A DNA stretch of 12,377 bases from Nitrososphaerales archaeon TH5896 (GCA_014523625.1 JAATVP010000070.1:1-12377), one strand, 5' to 3'. Shown: positions 1-6,438, counted from the first letter of the stretch. The notes: generated from the letters alone by a model not told the origin. A program made the numbers and translations.

Positions 1-668
1 ATGGAAGCAGGATGATTATCAAATCCTATGAACTTGGATTTTGGATACGCCTTGGCCATGATAGTAGTTGAAACACCATGTCCGCATCCTATATCTGCTA
101 CGACTGATTTTTCGTTCTTTAGTTATTCTTCTACTCTACCGTCATTGAGTGATGGTATCCTTGAGCTTACTAGATTTGCGATATAGCCCGTTTTAAAAAA
201 CCTTTCCGTTCCTACGAACAGATCGGAATCGTGCGCACCCCATGATAAACCCCTTCCTGTTCTAAATGCCTCCATAATCTTTGAAGCATCTTTAAAGTAT
301 GACATCGTTGCTTGAAAGACGCCGATTGAATATACAAGACTATTCTCATCTACCAGAACTAATGCATTTTCTGCAGGTAACCAATACCTTTGAGTTTCCG
401 TATCATACATAATGTAACCACCGGCTGCTTGATTAGCTAACCATTCTCTTATGTTACGTTCTGAAGTTCCAGTCATATCAGCTAGTTCCTGCGAGGTAAT
501 TGGTCTTCCTGCATCTTTCATAGCCTTGTATAATCCAAGTTTATCGCCTATGTATACCAGAACTGCACTGTATGCACCACCTAGATCTGACAATACATTT
601 TGCATAAAATTTTGAAGCTTAATTTGATCGATACTGTTCTGAGGCTGGAAATTTGGATTATTCTCCAT
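1..668 (-). pseudogene. SAM-dependent methyltransferase with winged-helix N-terminus, interrupted by in-frame TAA, runs off window
   Basis: The reading frame starts at ATG 668 and is open to a TAA at 123-125 (181 codons). The same frame continues beyond it to the window edge, and the continuation is clearly coding: after LKNEKSVV comes ADIGCGHG, the glycine-rich SAM-binding motif I of class I methyltransferases, then an acidic residue in FIGFDN (motif II position). The 181-residue part matches the winged-helix dimerisation domain that precedes the catalytic domain in Rv2258c-like methyltransferases; residues about 30-110 (GDKLGLYKAM, TSQELADMTG, NIREWLANQ) are the helix-turn-helix-like part. 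The stop sits where relatives have a charged linker (VEE-K-L), so a Lys codon AAA changed to TAA is the simplest reading. A product ending at the stop would lack the whole SAM site and should be inactive. The gene begins 18 bases after the archaemetzincin relic on the same strand. A sequencing error cannot be excluded. Confidence 0.8.
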
Positions 669-686
669 ATTTTGAAATCCGTTATT

Positions 687-1129
687 CTACTTATAGAATT
701 TTTCTAATATGGCAATGCATCTATCACAAAAGTTATAGTCTTTGTAATCTGTATCTTTCAAGGAATTACTAAAATGCATTACACAGTTTCTTCTTTCACA
801 ATGTGTTAGCCTAAACAAATGACCTAATTCATGAACCGTTTCTTTAGTTATCCTTTGCTGAAACAAACCTGGGTCTGATATATGACCGTAGAACTCTTGT
901 CTCAGTCTTGATAGATATATTGCTCCCACTCTTCCCCCCCCATCTGTGCTTCTCCAAATACGAAATTCAAACCATTTGAATATGCATCGAAATCGCATAT
1001 AGCTAATATCTTTGCATCGTGATTGGACAGGGTTTTCTTCGAGATCCATTCAAGAATGCTTTCGGAATTCCATTGATTTTTGCTGTTGTTGAATAAATGT
1101 GAATTAGCTGTAGAGCCTATGTCTAGCAT
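687..1129 (-). pseudogene. amzA: Archaemetzincin-like zinc metalloprotease, frameshifted in a G8 tract
   Basis: Two overlapping minus-strand frames together make one archaemetzincin. The upstream frame (ATG 1129) carries the N-terminal half, including NQWNSESILEW and ICDFDAYSNGLNFVFGEA, and reaches GG at about 939. It then goes out of frame in a run of eight C on the plus strand (934-941) and ends at 902. The other frame resumes with GRVGAIYLSRLRQEF and carries the zinc site HELGHLFRLTHC, then CVMH (Met-turn) and the distal CDRC, ending with TAG at 687-689. This is the family signature HExxHxxGxxHC followed by C, M and CxxC, except that the usual Gly of HxxGxxH is Arg (AGG, one change from GGG). 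Frame is restored by one extra G or two fewer. The extreme N-terminus of the family (about 20-40 residues) is not seen; the frame closes at 1184-1186. Alternatives are a homopolymer sequencing error, or slippage making some full-length product. Confidence 0.8.
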
Positions 1130-1347
1130 TAATGAATCGTATATGTTAATAGTCGTTACTATTATATCAAATGGTAATACAAATTAGATTAATAACAAAG
1201 TTAACTGAAGCCATATCTCCTTCAAGAGATCTCTAATTACCAGGGTAACTTAAGGGCAACCGAAAAGCTCTAGAATGAAATTTTGTGTTTAAAAGAATCT
1301 TATAGGCATCTAAGTAATCTAATAACCTATGTAATATTATTTGTATA

Positions 1348-1677
1348 TTAATTATTCACGAAGATTATTGACTTCAGAGATTGAATTGTGTCATATAATC
1401 CAATTAAATTTCGTAGATTGATTTTTTCTTCCAATTTTCTTATTTGAATAGATGCCCTCCTTAATTGTCGTTGAAAGAGAGCTATGATAAAAATTAATCG
1501 GTGAAGAATATCATAGATGGGATGATTCGTAAATGTCTCTAGCTCAAAATAGGTCTCTAATAGACTGATAACCTTGGTATAAGTTCCTAAGTCAAAATAT
1601 AATTCCGCAAGATACATCCGAGCTGCTAGGCGGGTTTCAGGATTTACATCAGGATATTCATAAATCCTAAAATTCAT
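1348..1677 (-). CDS. Hypothetical helical protein with one TPR-like motif
   Basis: I do not recognise the family. The ORF encodes about 109 residues from ATG 1677; a TTG nine bases upstream (1686) is possible, and the frame closes at 1711-1713. The region LAARMYLAELYFDLGTYTKV has the spacing of small and aromatic residues of one TPR helix pair, followed by more predicted helix (IYDILHRLIFIIALF, basic-rich RRASIQIRKLEEK). There is no signal peptide. The hydrophobic stretch near residues 62-72 is short and reads as buried helix rather than a membrane segment. Composition is typical of the AT-rich background. It could be a small adaptor or scaffold protein, or the surviving C-terminal piece of a longer TPR protein, since its surroundings are rich in broken genes. 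No ribosome binding site or strong TATA box decides the start. Confidence 0.45.
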   Translation of the reverse strand: MNFRIYEYPDVNPETRLAARMYLAELYFDLGTYTKVISLLETYFELETFTNHPIYDILHRLIFIIALFQRQLRRASIQIRKLEEKINLRNLIGLYDTIQSLKSIIFVNN

Positions 1678-1791
1678 ACATTTCAAACGAATCAGTAAAT
1701 TGTTAGATAATTAATAGAAGTAGAAAAGAACAGGTTTATTCAAAATTATCTAGGCTAATCCGAATGCATACTAATGATTTTACATATTACT

Positions 1792-1968
1792 TTAATTCCA
1801 TTCTGAGACCCCAGTTGTGTCAGAAGTGGACTGTCGAATTTTAATATAGTGATCCGCGATCTTCTGTGGATCAATTCAAGATATTTTATTTAATAGAACA
1901 CGAGCTTTCACGATACCACCTAGCGAACTGGATTCAATAGTGAAGATGAGTTCCTTGCGCGGTTTTTC
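1792..1968 (-). pseudogene. Relic of a small conserved-looking protein with internal stops
   Basis: On the minus strand one frame reads EKPRKELIFTIESSSLGG, then IVKARVLLNKIS, a TGA at 1876-1878, then IDPQKIADHYIKIRQ and a tail ending EWN before TAA at 1792-1794. Both sides of the TGA look coding (alternating hydrophobic and charged residues, natural continuation KIS-x-IDPQKIADHY), which suggests one small gene of about 60 codons with a nonsense change. Two further stops (1969-1974) separate it from an in-frame ATG further upstream, so nothing intact can be translated. The segment with GGIVKARVLL resembles the start of small archaeal winged-helix proteins, but that is only an impression. It fits the decay seen in the neighbouring genes. 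Chance open frame is the main alternative. Confidence 0.35.
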
Positions 1969-2200
1969 TTATTAACGGGCCTTATGAGGAATTATACATC
2001 TCATTTTTTTGATGATTACACTTCCATCCTAAACAATCAAAACACCTACCAAAGCGCTCAACTTTACTGCATATACTTATTTATTCTCTTAAATAATCTA
2101 TAAGAGAAAGTTATGGATCTTAGCTAGTTAGTTAAGATAGGTTTGCTGCCAATTATCGCTAGTGATATAATTATGATATAAACTGGTATTCATGTGTACC
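1969..2200. other. Non-coding interval with one perfect hairpin
   Basis: No gene is supported here. The notable element is a perfect 8-bp inverted repeat, TTCTCTTA at 2084-2091 and TAAGAGAA at 2101-2108, with a 9-base loop. The remainder is AT-rich spacer leading to the promoter of the exported protein at 2234. Confidence 0.6.
2084..2108. repeat. Perfect 8-bp inverted repeat (hairpin or operator)
   Basis: Arms TTCTCTTA (2084-2091) and TAAGAGAA (2101-2108) are exact reverse complements with a 9-nt spacer. It lies about 125 bases before the gene at 2234, too far for a simple overlap with its TATA box, and has no U-tract typical of a terminator. Confidence 0.5.
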
Positions 2201-2216
2201 TTATATTGTATATAAT
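2201..2216 (+). promoter_or_regulatory. Archaeal TATA box for the exported Ig-like protein
   Basis: The segment TTATATTGTATATAAT contains TATATAAT at 2209-2216, centred about 22 bases before ATG 2234, with an overlapping TTATATT about 30 bases before it. In archaea the TATA box lies some 25 bases upstream of the start site, so the transcript would begin at or just before the ATG (leaderless or nearly so). No Shine-Dalgarno sequence is visible, which agrees. Confidence 0.55.
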
Positions 2217-2233
2217 CGAATCATGTCATAATA

Positions 2234-2719
2234 ATGAAAATCCTTTCTATTGCAGCTATGCTTATTGTAATTATCGTGACCATATTATTTACGTCACCGA
2301 CAATTGATGTTGTCAGTAATGCGGTTCTTGCACAAAACACCTCTAATTCTGCATCATCATTGACAAAACTCACCGATGGTGGAAGTATAACTGTAAAACT
2401 TGAACCGTCCCCAAATCCTATCAAATCTAATGAACAGACTCAGTTGAAAGTCTCATTTTTCAAACCTAATACTGAGGAGATACAACCGCATATAGACTAT
2501 GACATGATAATTAATGAATCCACCACTAATAAGACAATATTTCAGGCTTCTAATCAAACGGGTCAGCCTGGAATACCAGTGCATACTGCAGAAAGTATAG
2601 TAACTATACCTTTTACCTTTCCTGCTGAAGGAGAATATACGATAAAAATACCTGTATATGGAATCCTTTTTAATCCAATAGCTCCTGAATCAGTAACGTT
2701 TTCCACTCATGTTGAATAA
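2234..2719 (+). CDS. Exported Ig-like beta-sandwich protein of unknown function
   Basis: The 161-residue product starts with a signal peptide: MKILS, a long hydrophobic core (about residues 6-22) and a probable cleavage after VLA near residue 33 (NAVLA-Q). A Ser/Thr/Asn-rich linker follows, then one domain of alternating beta strands from about residue 50 (ITVKLEPSPNPIKSNEQ) to the end. The elements QLKVSF, YDMIINES, a conserved-looking GQPGIPVHTAES and the final strand pair EGEYTIKIPVYGI are typical of the Ig-like or fibronectin-like domains in exported proteins of this phylum. There is no C-terminal membrane anchor, no cysteine pair and no metal-site motif, so it is probably secreted or held in the pseudoperiplasm. 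The start is the first ATG after a well-placed TATA box. It is a single-gene unit; the palindrome just after the stop may mark transcript end. Role unknown. Confidence 0.85.
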   Translation: MKILSIAAMLIVIIVTILFTSPTIDVVSNAVLAQNTSNSASSLTKLTDGGSITVKLEPSPNPIKSNEQTQLKVSFFKPNTEEIQPHIDYDMIINESTTNKTIFQASNQTGQPGIPVHTAESIVTIPFTFPAEGEYTIKIPVYGILFNPIAPESVTFSTHVE

Positions 2720-2841
2720 CTTTCAATTTGAAAATTAGACCTATATACCACTACTCTCAATAGGAACTAAAATGTCAATCATCTATGTTTCTAGCAAGGG
2801 CTTTCAGTATATTCCATTAAACCAGAGCTGATCTGATCATT

Positions 2842-2860
2842 CTAATCTATATAAGATTAG
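2842..2860. repeat. Inverted repeat enclosing a TATA-like core
   Basis: CTAATCT (2842-2848) and AGATTAG (2854-2860) are exact reverse complements separated by ATATA. An operator over a TATA box is possible, but no gene follows at promoter distance on either strand. Confidence 0.4.
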
Positions 2861-3230
2861 TAGAAAAAAGGAGAAATATCAAAGTCGATCTACTTGGTGG
2901 AAGTTCTATGATCATTTCACTCGCTCAGGCGCTGACTTAAGATATTGGCTGTTATTGAGTTAGACTGGAGATAATGGATTGACAGAATGGATGGAAGTCT
3001 AGGAATGATCACCACAATCTGAACTAGATAGAACTAGTTTATATCGTTTCTAGACATGGGAAATACTCCTTAAATGAGCGGTATAGGAAGATTGATTGTT
3101 TAAATGGATTTTGATTTGAAGACGCCTATCTTGAAGTTTGTAAATGACAGAAAGGAAGACAAAATGCCGAATCTTCGAACCAACATTACACACATTTGTC
3201 GTGTAATGAGAAATGTACCTTATTAACAGG

Positions 3231-3242
3231 TATACATTATAC
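3231..3242 (+). promoter_or_regulatory. Probable TATA box for the small protein at 3259
   Basis: TATACATTATAC is centred about 23 bases before ATG 3259, a spacing consistent with leaderless transcription in archaea. The match to consensus is only moderate. Confidence 0.4.
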
Positions 3243-3258
3243 CTAACGATCATAACTT

Positions 3259-3624
3259 ATGTCCGATAGACAGCTACAAGAAATATGTGAAAAGATATAC
3301 TCGATTAATCAGCATATACGCTTTGCTGGCATAATTACTAAGATGGGCAGATTGGTAGCTGGAGGAATGAGGCCAGATATAGAATCATTAGAAGACAGGG
3401 AGGATTCTTCGAAACTTTACGTTCAGTTTGCTCTAATGACTGAAATGCGAAAAGATTTTGATGTCATATTCGGTAAAGCGATTTATAGTTTTACCGAGAG
3501 GGAGAAGATAAAACTCGCATCATTTCCTTTGGATGACAATCATATACTGAGAGTTTCAATCGAAAAGAAAGAAAAAGATCATGCCCAAATAATTCAAAGC
3601 ATACTTGATATTATTGGAACGTAA
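3259..3624 (+). CDS. Small cytosolic conserved protein of unknown function (DUF6659-like)
   Basis: A 121-residue soluble protein with no signal peptide or membrane segment. The pattern is alpha/beta: an N-terminal helix (LQEICEKIYSINQHI), strand-turn RFAGIITKMGRLVAGG, a helix with LYVQFALMTEMRKDFD, strands around FGKAIYSFTEREKIKLASF and ILRVSIEKK, and a C-terminal helix ending in IIQSILDII. The order resembles a roadblock/profilin-like fold. I recall many close relatives in Nitrososphaerota genomes, usually with conserved KMG-LVAGG and EREK, and believe they are labelled DUF6659; that is memory, not a search. Its function is not established and the neighbours (an exported protein before it, an integrase relic after it) give no clue. 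Its own TATA box suggests independent transcription. Confidence 0.8.
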   Translation: MSDRQLQEICEKIYSINQHIRFAGIITKMGRLVAGGMRPDIESLEDREDSSKLYVQFALMTEMRKDFDVIFGKAIYSFTEREKIKLASFPLDDNHILRVSIEKKEKDHAQIIQSILDIIGT

Positions 3625-3636
3625 GCGTATAAATAA

Positions 3637-3993
3637 TGTGTGCTTGTATGTGACTGGTATTCTTTAAATTATGTGAATATTGCTTCTGTTTATGAAGATA
3701 GTCTTCTATTTGACGGAAAAAATCGAAAATGGCACTTCAGGTCTAAAACCAATCTGTAAGAAAATTCTGCAAAGAGTATCAAAAAAAGAATGCCGCAGCT
3801 ATAGCTGACTACATCGGATCCGTGCAAACAGAGATCAATCCTTCAGATCATTATGAAAAGGATGTAATCCTACTTTTGTGCAGATTTTCTCGTAGCAATA
3901 GTGATAAACCATTTGAAAAGATTATGACAAGATGCACTAACGTTTCAAGACCGCCTTAGAAAACCTGAAACTGTTGATCCCTTGCACTTATAA
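3637..3993 (+). pseudogene. Relic of a tyrosine recombinase (integrase), N-terminal part in three frames
   Basis: Three consecutive plus-strand fragments reconstruct the N-terminal core-binding part of an archaeal tyrosine recombinase. Fragment 1 (to TAA 3757) reads NIASVYEDSLLFDGKNRKW then HFRSKTNL. Fragment 2, shifted one frame from about 3753, reads SVRKFCKEYQKKNAAAIADY, IGSVQTEINPSDHYEKDVIL and CRFSRSNSDKPFEKIMTR, ending at TAG 3957. Fragment 3, overlapping in another frame, reads FQDRLRKPETVDPLHL and stops at 3991. The junctions fall where one protein would continue, so at least two frameshifts broke it. Integrases of this phylum that I recall carry the same succession (KSRTNL-VRKFC, then FLDRLRKPE-DPLHKW). 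The catalytic domain with R, HxxR and Tyr is absent: about 105 of some 350-400 residues remain. It lies between the DUF6659-like gene and the GC-rich operon. The first plausible start is GTG 3673. Confidence 0.75.
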
Positions 3994-4407
3994 ATGACCA
4001 TGTTCGAGATCGATAGAAGTATTTAATGATATAATACTGTGCATTTAGATAAAATCTTGTTTTCGAATATTCCAGAGTTTTTAAGATTGGAATTGGTGCC
4101 TATTGAGACAAGTGATTCAAGTTCCCTAGTTATGTGCCTGGTTTGGAATAGATAATTTAAAAATATAGAGGTTCTAATATATAGGAACATGCAAGGCAGA
4201 GAACTGCATATACTTCTCTATGAAACATCTCTTGAAATAGTCAAGAATTGGGAAATATTGTGTTAATATTTTTGACATTATTAAGAGTGATCATACAACG
4301 ATATGAACAATTACAGAATCCACATCCTAGAAGAATCGGAATGAATATCATGTCCTGATGGGTGAAGAAGAAAACCAGCTGATACCGTGATAAAGTCATT
4401 CTGCATG
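3994..4407. other. AT-rich gap between integrase relic and GC-rich operon
   Basis: No gene is supported. A plus-strand frame of about 40 codons (roughly 4028-4157, containing ILFSNIPEFLRLELVPIE) and one of 25 codons from ATG 4190 look more peptide-like than random but match nothing I know; they may be further debris. I see no integrase catalytic motifs and no obvious attachment-site repeat. Base composition rises sharply at about 4400, where the operon begins. Confidence 0.5.
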
Positions 4408-4920
4408 CTAGGAAGGATAGAACGACTTGACTGCATCATATCGCAACATCCAATCTGGCAAAGAGTCTCCTTCAATGTGGGCTTCAAGGCGATCAAGAAA
4501 TGCATGCATTCCGGGAGCAAACCCAAGAGCGGTCGGCTTGGTCAGACGGCTGAAAGTCAAGGTAAGGATGGTGGTAGAATCGCCATCCCGTACAAGTTCC
4601 CAACGGATGACAGCTTCAGCTTCGCCTTTTGGGAGTTATGGGTGAGGAGCGGTATGCCATTCATGCTCAAACACGCGAGGGGGGTCCCAAACTAAAATGC
4701 GACCTGTAGTATGGAATCCTGCGGGACCAGTTACAAAATCAATAGTCCCGCCGTTGCGCCCGTTTATGACTGCCTTGTTATTAAACCACAATGCCAGCTC
4801 TCTTGGATCCGTTATTGCCTTCCAGACTACTTCGCGGGGATGTGCAAGTCGTCGCTCATATTTGAGAGTCGCATATCTCCCTTCGATTATTACTTCTCCT
4901 CTTTGGCTCATTGCATTCAT
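4408..4920 (-). pseudogene. SRPBCC/AHSA1-domain protein, second copy, with in-frame TAA at residue 95
   Basis: From ATG 4920 the frame encodes an AHSA1-type START-like (SRPBCC) protein, a helix-grip fold that binds hydrophobic ligands. It is stopped by TAA at 4636-4638 after EHEWHTAPHP and then continues in frame with LPKGEAEAVIRWEL, TILTLTFSRLTK and HAFLDRLEAH to a natural TAG at 4408. The uninterrupted length would be 170 residues, against 168 for the intact paralogue at 5920-6426, and about half the residues agree by eye (VVWKAITDP, GGTI, TGRIL.W.PPR.FEHEW, IRWELV, LTLT.SRLTK, HAFLDRL). The paralogue has Gln exactly at the stop (HPQLP versus HP-stop-LP), so CAA to TAA is the simplest event. 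The ATG overlaps the arsR stop as ATGA, so it was the last cistron of the operon. The 94-residue product would lack the C-terminal helix that closes the pocket. The continuing frame is well preserved, so the change is recent, or a base error. Confidence 0.85.
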
Positions 4921-5285
4921 TCCTTTTTTGCTTCTTTGTTTTTGGACAAGTGCTGCTCAAGTGCATCAAGGCTGTCCGACCAGAACACCTTGTACTTGGC
5001 TATCCAGGCATCTAGTTCTGCCAGAGCCTTTGGCTGGAGGCTGTATATCCTCTGCTGGGCATGAATCTGAACGCTCACAAGGCCGGCATCTCTAAGTATT
5101 CTAAGGTGTTTTGATACTGCAGGCTGGCTGATCTGCGAAAATGTACTGACAATGTCACCTGCCGAGTGCTCGCGCAGCGCAAGCATGTCCAGCATTGCCC
5201 TGCGCGTCGGATCGGCCACAGCTGAAAACGTGTCCACGCTTTTTATATAGCCACTAAGTGATATAACTGTTTGGTTATATATCAT
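4917..5285 (-). CDS. ArsR-family winged-helix transcriptional repressor
   Basis: A 122-residue ArsR/SmtB-type regulator. Residues 18-34 (VDTFSAVADPTRRAML) are the N-terminal helix signature, 42-52 the first HTH helix (AGDIVSTFSQI), 53-69 the recognition helix (SQPAVSKHLRILRDAGL), 70-83 the beta wing (VSVQIHAQQRIYSL), and the C-terminal helix (LDAWIAKYKVFWSDSLDAL) is the dimer interface. The ELCVCDL metal-binding motif and other clustered Cys/His are absent, so this is not a metal sensor of the ArsR/CadC type. It belongs to the group often encoded beside AHSA1 proteins, where the inducer is generally unknown. ATG 5285 overlaps the reductase stop (ATGA), and its own stop overlaps the next ATG in the same way, so translation is coupled. 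GTG 5237 would give a more canonical N-terminus. The repeated motif at 5258-5280 covers its start, consistent with autoregulation. GC content is well above the flanking DNA. Confidence 0.9.
   Translation of the reverse strand: MIYNQTVISLSGYIKSVDTFSAVADPTRRAMLDMLALREHSAGDIVSTFSQISQPAVSKHLRILRDAGLVSVQIHAQQRIYSLQPKALAELDAWIAKYKVFWSDSLDALEQHLSKNKEAKKE
5258..5280. promoter_or_regulatory. Putative ArsR operator, copy 1 (at the arsR start)
   Basis: TATAAC-TGTTTG-GTTATA at 5262-5279 is a perfect inverted repeat with 6-bp arms and a 6-base spacer, of a size fitting a winged-helix dimer. The 23 bases at 5258-5280 agree at 19 positions with 6447-6469 before the first gene of the operon. It overlaps the first codons of arsR and the end of the reductase gene. 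Confidence 0.55.
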
Positions 5286-5887
5286 ACGGGTTTAAGTAAA
5301 GTCCTGTAATGGGCCGCAAACGTAGATGGCTCGCTTGACTCTAGATCACGAGCAAACTGCTCTCTTATCAGCCTACTATATACCACGAGATCGCGTGCCA
5401 ACATTTCTAGACGCATGTACACTTCTGTGTTTATGAGTTGGCCGTTCGCAAAATCCTGCTCGCCGTTTACAGACATGCCGTAGGGCATGCTCCATGCGTA
5501 GCACTGACGCATAACGGTGCGCATCTGGTCCATAGCGGTCAGCCCTTTTTCGTGTGATGCAACGATAAAGCCAAAGAGCTTGCCACCAAACTCTTTGAAA
5601 AAGTGGTCAAGAAAGTTCTTGAGTGTGCCGGACATCGAACCATGGTAGTCTGGGGAGGCAAGTATGAACGCGTCGGCCCCTACTACAATCTTGGCCACCT
5701 CTTCCACTTGCCATGACACCGGCATACTTGGGTCGCGCAACGTCAGCACTGTTTTGCTAAGGTCTAGCAAGCGTATCTCTGTGCCGTACTTTTTGGCGAA
5801 TTCTAACACTATCTTTAGAGCCTTGGTGCTATACGAGTCGGCACGCATGCTGCCGGCAACGCCTAGGATATTGATTGTCGATTGCAT
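5282..5887 (-). CDS. NADPH-dependent FMN reductase (flavodoxin-like fold)
   Basis: The 201-residue protein belongs to the NADPH-dependent FMN reductase / chromate-azo reductase family. After the first beta strand (INILGVAG) comes the FMN phosphate loop GSMRADSYS (residues 12-20). SPDYHGSMSGTLKNFLDHF (78-96) is the conserved SPxYxGSxxGxLKNxLD segment that contacts the flavin ring and the dimer partner, and GGKLFGFIVASHEKG (101-115) is the next strand and loop. Such enzymes move electrons from NAD(P)H via FMN to free flavin, quinones, metals or nitro/azo compounds; the true substrate cannot be told from sequence. It is cytosolic. It is the second gene of the operon, 32 bases after the first SRPBCC gene, and its stop overlaps the arsR start. 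Pairing with an ArsR regulator and SRPBCC proteins suggests a response to redox-active or toxic organic compounds. Composition is much GC-richer than the genome background seen here. Confidence 0.9.
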   Translation of the reverse strand: MQSTINILGVAGSMRADSYSTKALKIVLEFAKKYGTEIRLLDLSKTVLTLRDPSMPVSWQVEEVAKIVVGADAFILASPDYHGSMSGTLKNFLDHFFKEFGGKLFGFIVASHEKGLTAMDQMRTVMRQCYAWSMPYGMSVNGEQDFANGQLINTEVYMRLEMLARDLVVYSRLIREQFARDLESSEPSTFAAHYRTLLKPV

Positions 5888-5919
5888 ATCTCACTTCACA
5901 TCCACGCTAATTCACATTG

Positions 5920-6426
5920 TTATTGCGTAGGGTAAAGCCCCTTGATTGCAGCGATCCGTTCCATTAGGTCTGGCAGCTTTTCGTTGTCAAGTTGGGCGGC
6001 CAAGCGGTCTAAGAAGGCGTGCCAAGCGGTCGCAAAGCGCAGGCCGTTAGCCTTTGTAAGACGGCTGTAAGTCAAGGTAAGGATCGTGTGATCAGTATCC
6101 TCTACGAGTTCCCACCGTATCATAGATTCGCATTCTCCATTTGGGAGCTGTGGATGAGGATCAATGTACCACTCATGTTCAAAGATGCGCGGTGGGTTCC
6201 ATGCTAATATGCGGCCTGTCCTGCGAAAGCCGACAGGCATGCTGATGTATTCTATGGTACCGCCGAGGCGCGGATCTATCTTTGCTGTTGTGCTGAACCA
6301 TGCGCTAACTTGTTCTGGATCCGTGATGGCCTTCCATACTACTTCAGGATCATGAGGAAGTCGCCACTGGTACCGATGGGTTGCATAACTGCCTTCAATT
6401 TTTAATGTTCCAATTCGGTTGCTCAC
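5920..6426 (-). CDS. SRPBCC/AHSA1-domain protein, intact copy, first gene of the operon
   Basis: A 168-residue soluble protein of the AHSA1 branch of the SRPBCC (START/Bet v1-like) superfamily. The succession is YATHRYQWRLPHDPEVVWKA with ITDPEQVSAWF (N-terminal strand, helices and the W-F motif), GGTIEYI, GFRRTGRILAWNPPRIFEHE, IRWELVEDT, ILTLTYSRL, and a long C-terminal helix HAFLDRLAAQL. These form a helix-grip cavity for a hydrophobic ligand; whether the protein is an enzyme, a carrier or a chaperone activator is not readable. It heads the operon, 32 bases before the FMN reductase gene. ATG 6426 is supported by alignment with the paralogue downstream. A TATA box at 6484-6495 and a palindromic element at 6439-6469 lie just upstream, placing the operon under probable ArsR control. 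Higher GC than the neighbours suggests transfer. Confidence 0.9.
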   Translation of the reverse strand: MSNRIGTLKIEGSYATHRYQWRLPHDPEVVWKAITDPEQVSAWFSTTAKIDPRLGGTIEYISMPVGFRRTGRILAWNPPRIFEHEWYIDPHPQLPNGECESMIRWELVEDTDHTILTLTYSRLTKANGLRFATAWHAFLDRLAAQLDNEKLPDLMERIAAIKGLYPTQ

Positions 6427-6438
6427 GTCACTAGTATA

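Larger units (their letters stand above)
2720..3258. other. Intergenic region with short palindromes, no gene recognised
   Basis: About 540 bases without a convincing gene. Visible structures are TTTCAATTTGAAA at 2721-2733, directly after the preceding stop codon (possible end-of-transcript hairpin), and a perfect 7-bp inverted repeat around a TATA-like core, CTAATCT-ATATA-AGATTAG at 2842-2860. A short peptide-like frame near 2885-2965 is ended by stops and I cannot assign it. A minus-strand 67-codon ORF (3050-3253) has no coding character. Confidence 0.5.

Noticed and set aside
3165..3185. GGTTCGAAG on the minus strand, resembling a tRNA T-loop
   Set aside because: The flanking bases do not form the five-pair T stem, and no acceptor or anticodon arm is found.
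3050..3253. Minus-strand 67-codon ORF
   Set aside because: Unremarkable composition, no motif and no promoter; probably chance in AT-rich DNA.
1..4920. Reassignment of TAA as a sense codon, since two genes contain one in frame
   Set aside because: Intact genes in the window (2234-2719, 3259-3624, 5920-6426) end with TAA, so it is a normal stop here.
4387..5095. Several plus-strand ORFs of 70-130 codons opposite the SRPBCC and arsR genes
   Set aside because: They are antisense shadows created by the GC-rich operon; the minus-strand frames carry family motifs and these do not.
5664..6355. Plus-strand ORFs opposite the FMN reductase and first SRPBCC gene
   Set aside because: No motif or coding character; the minus-strand genes are unambiguous.
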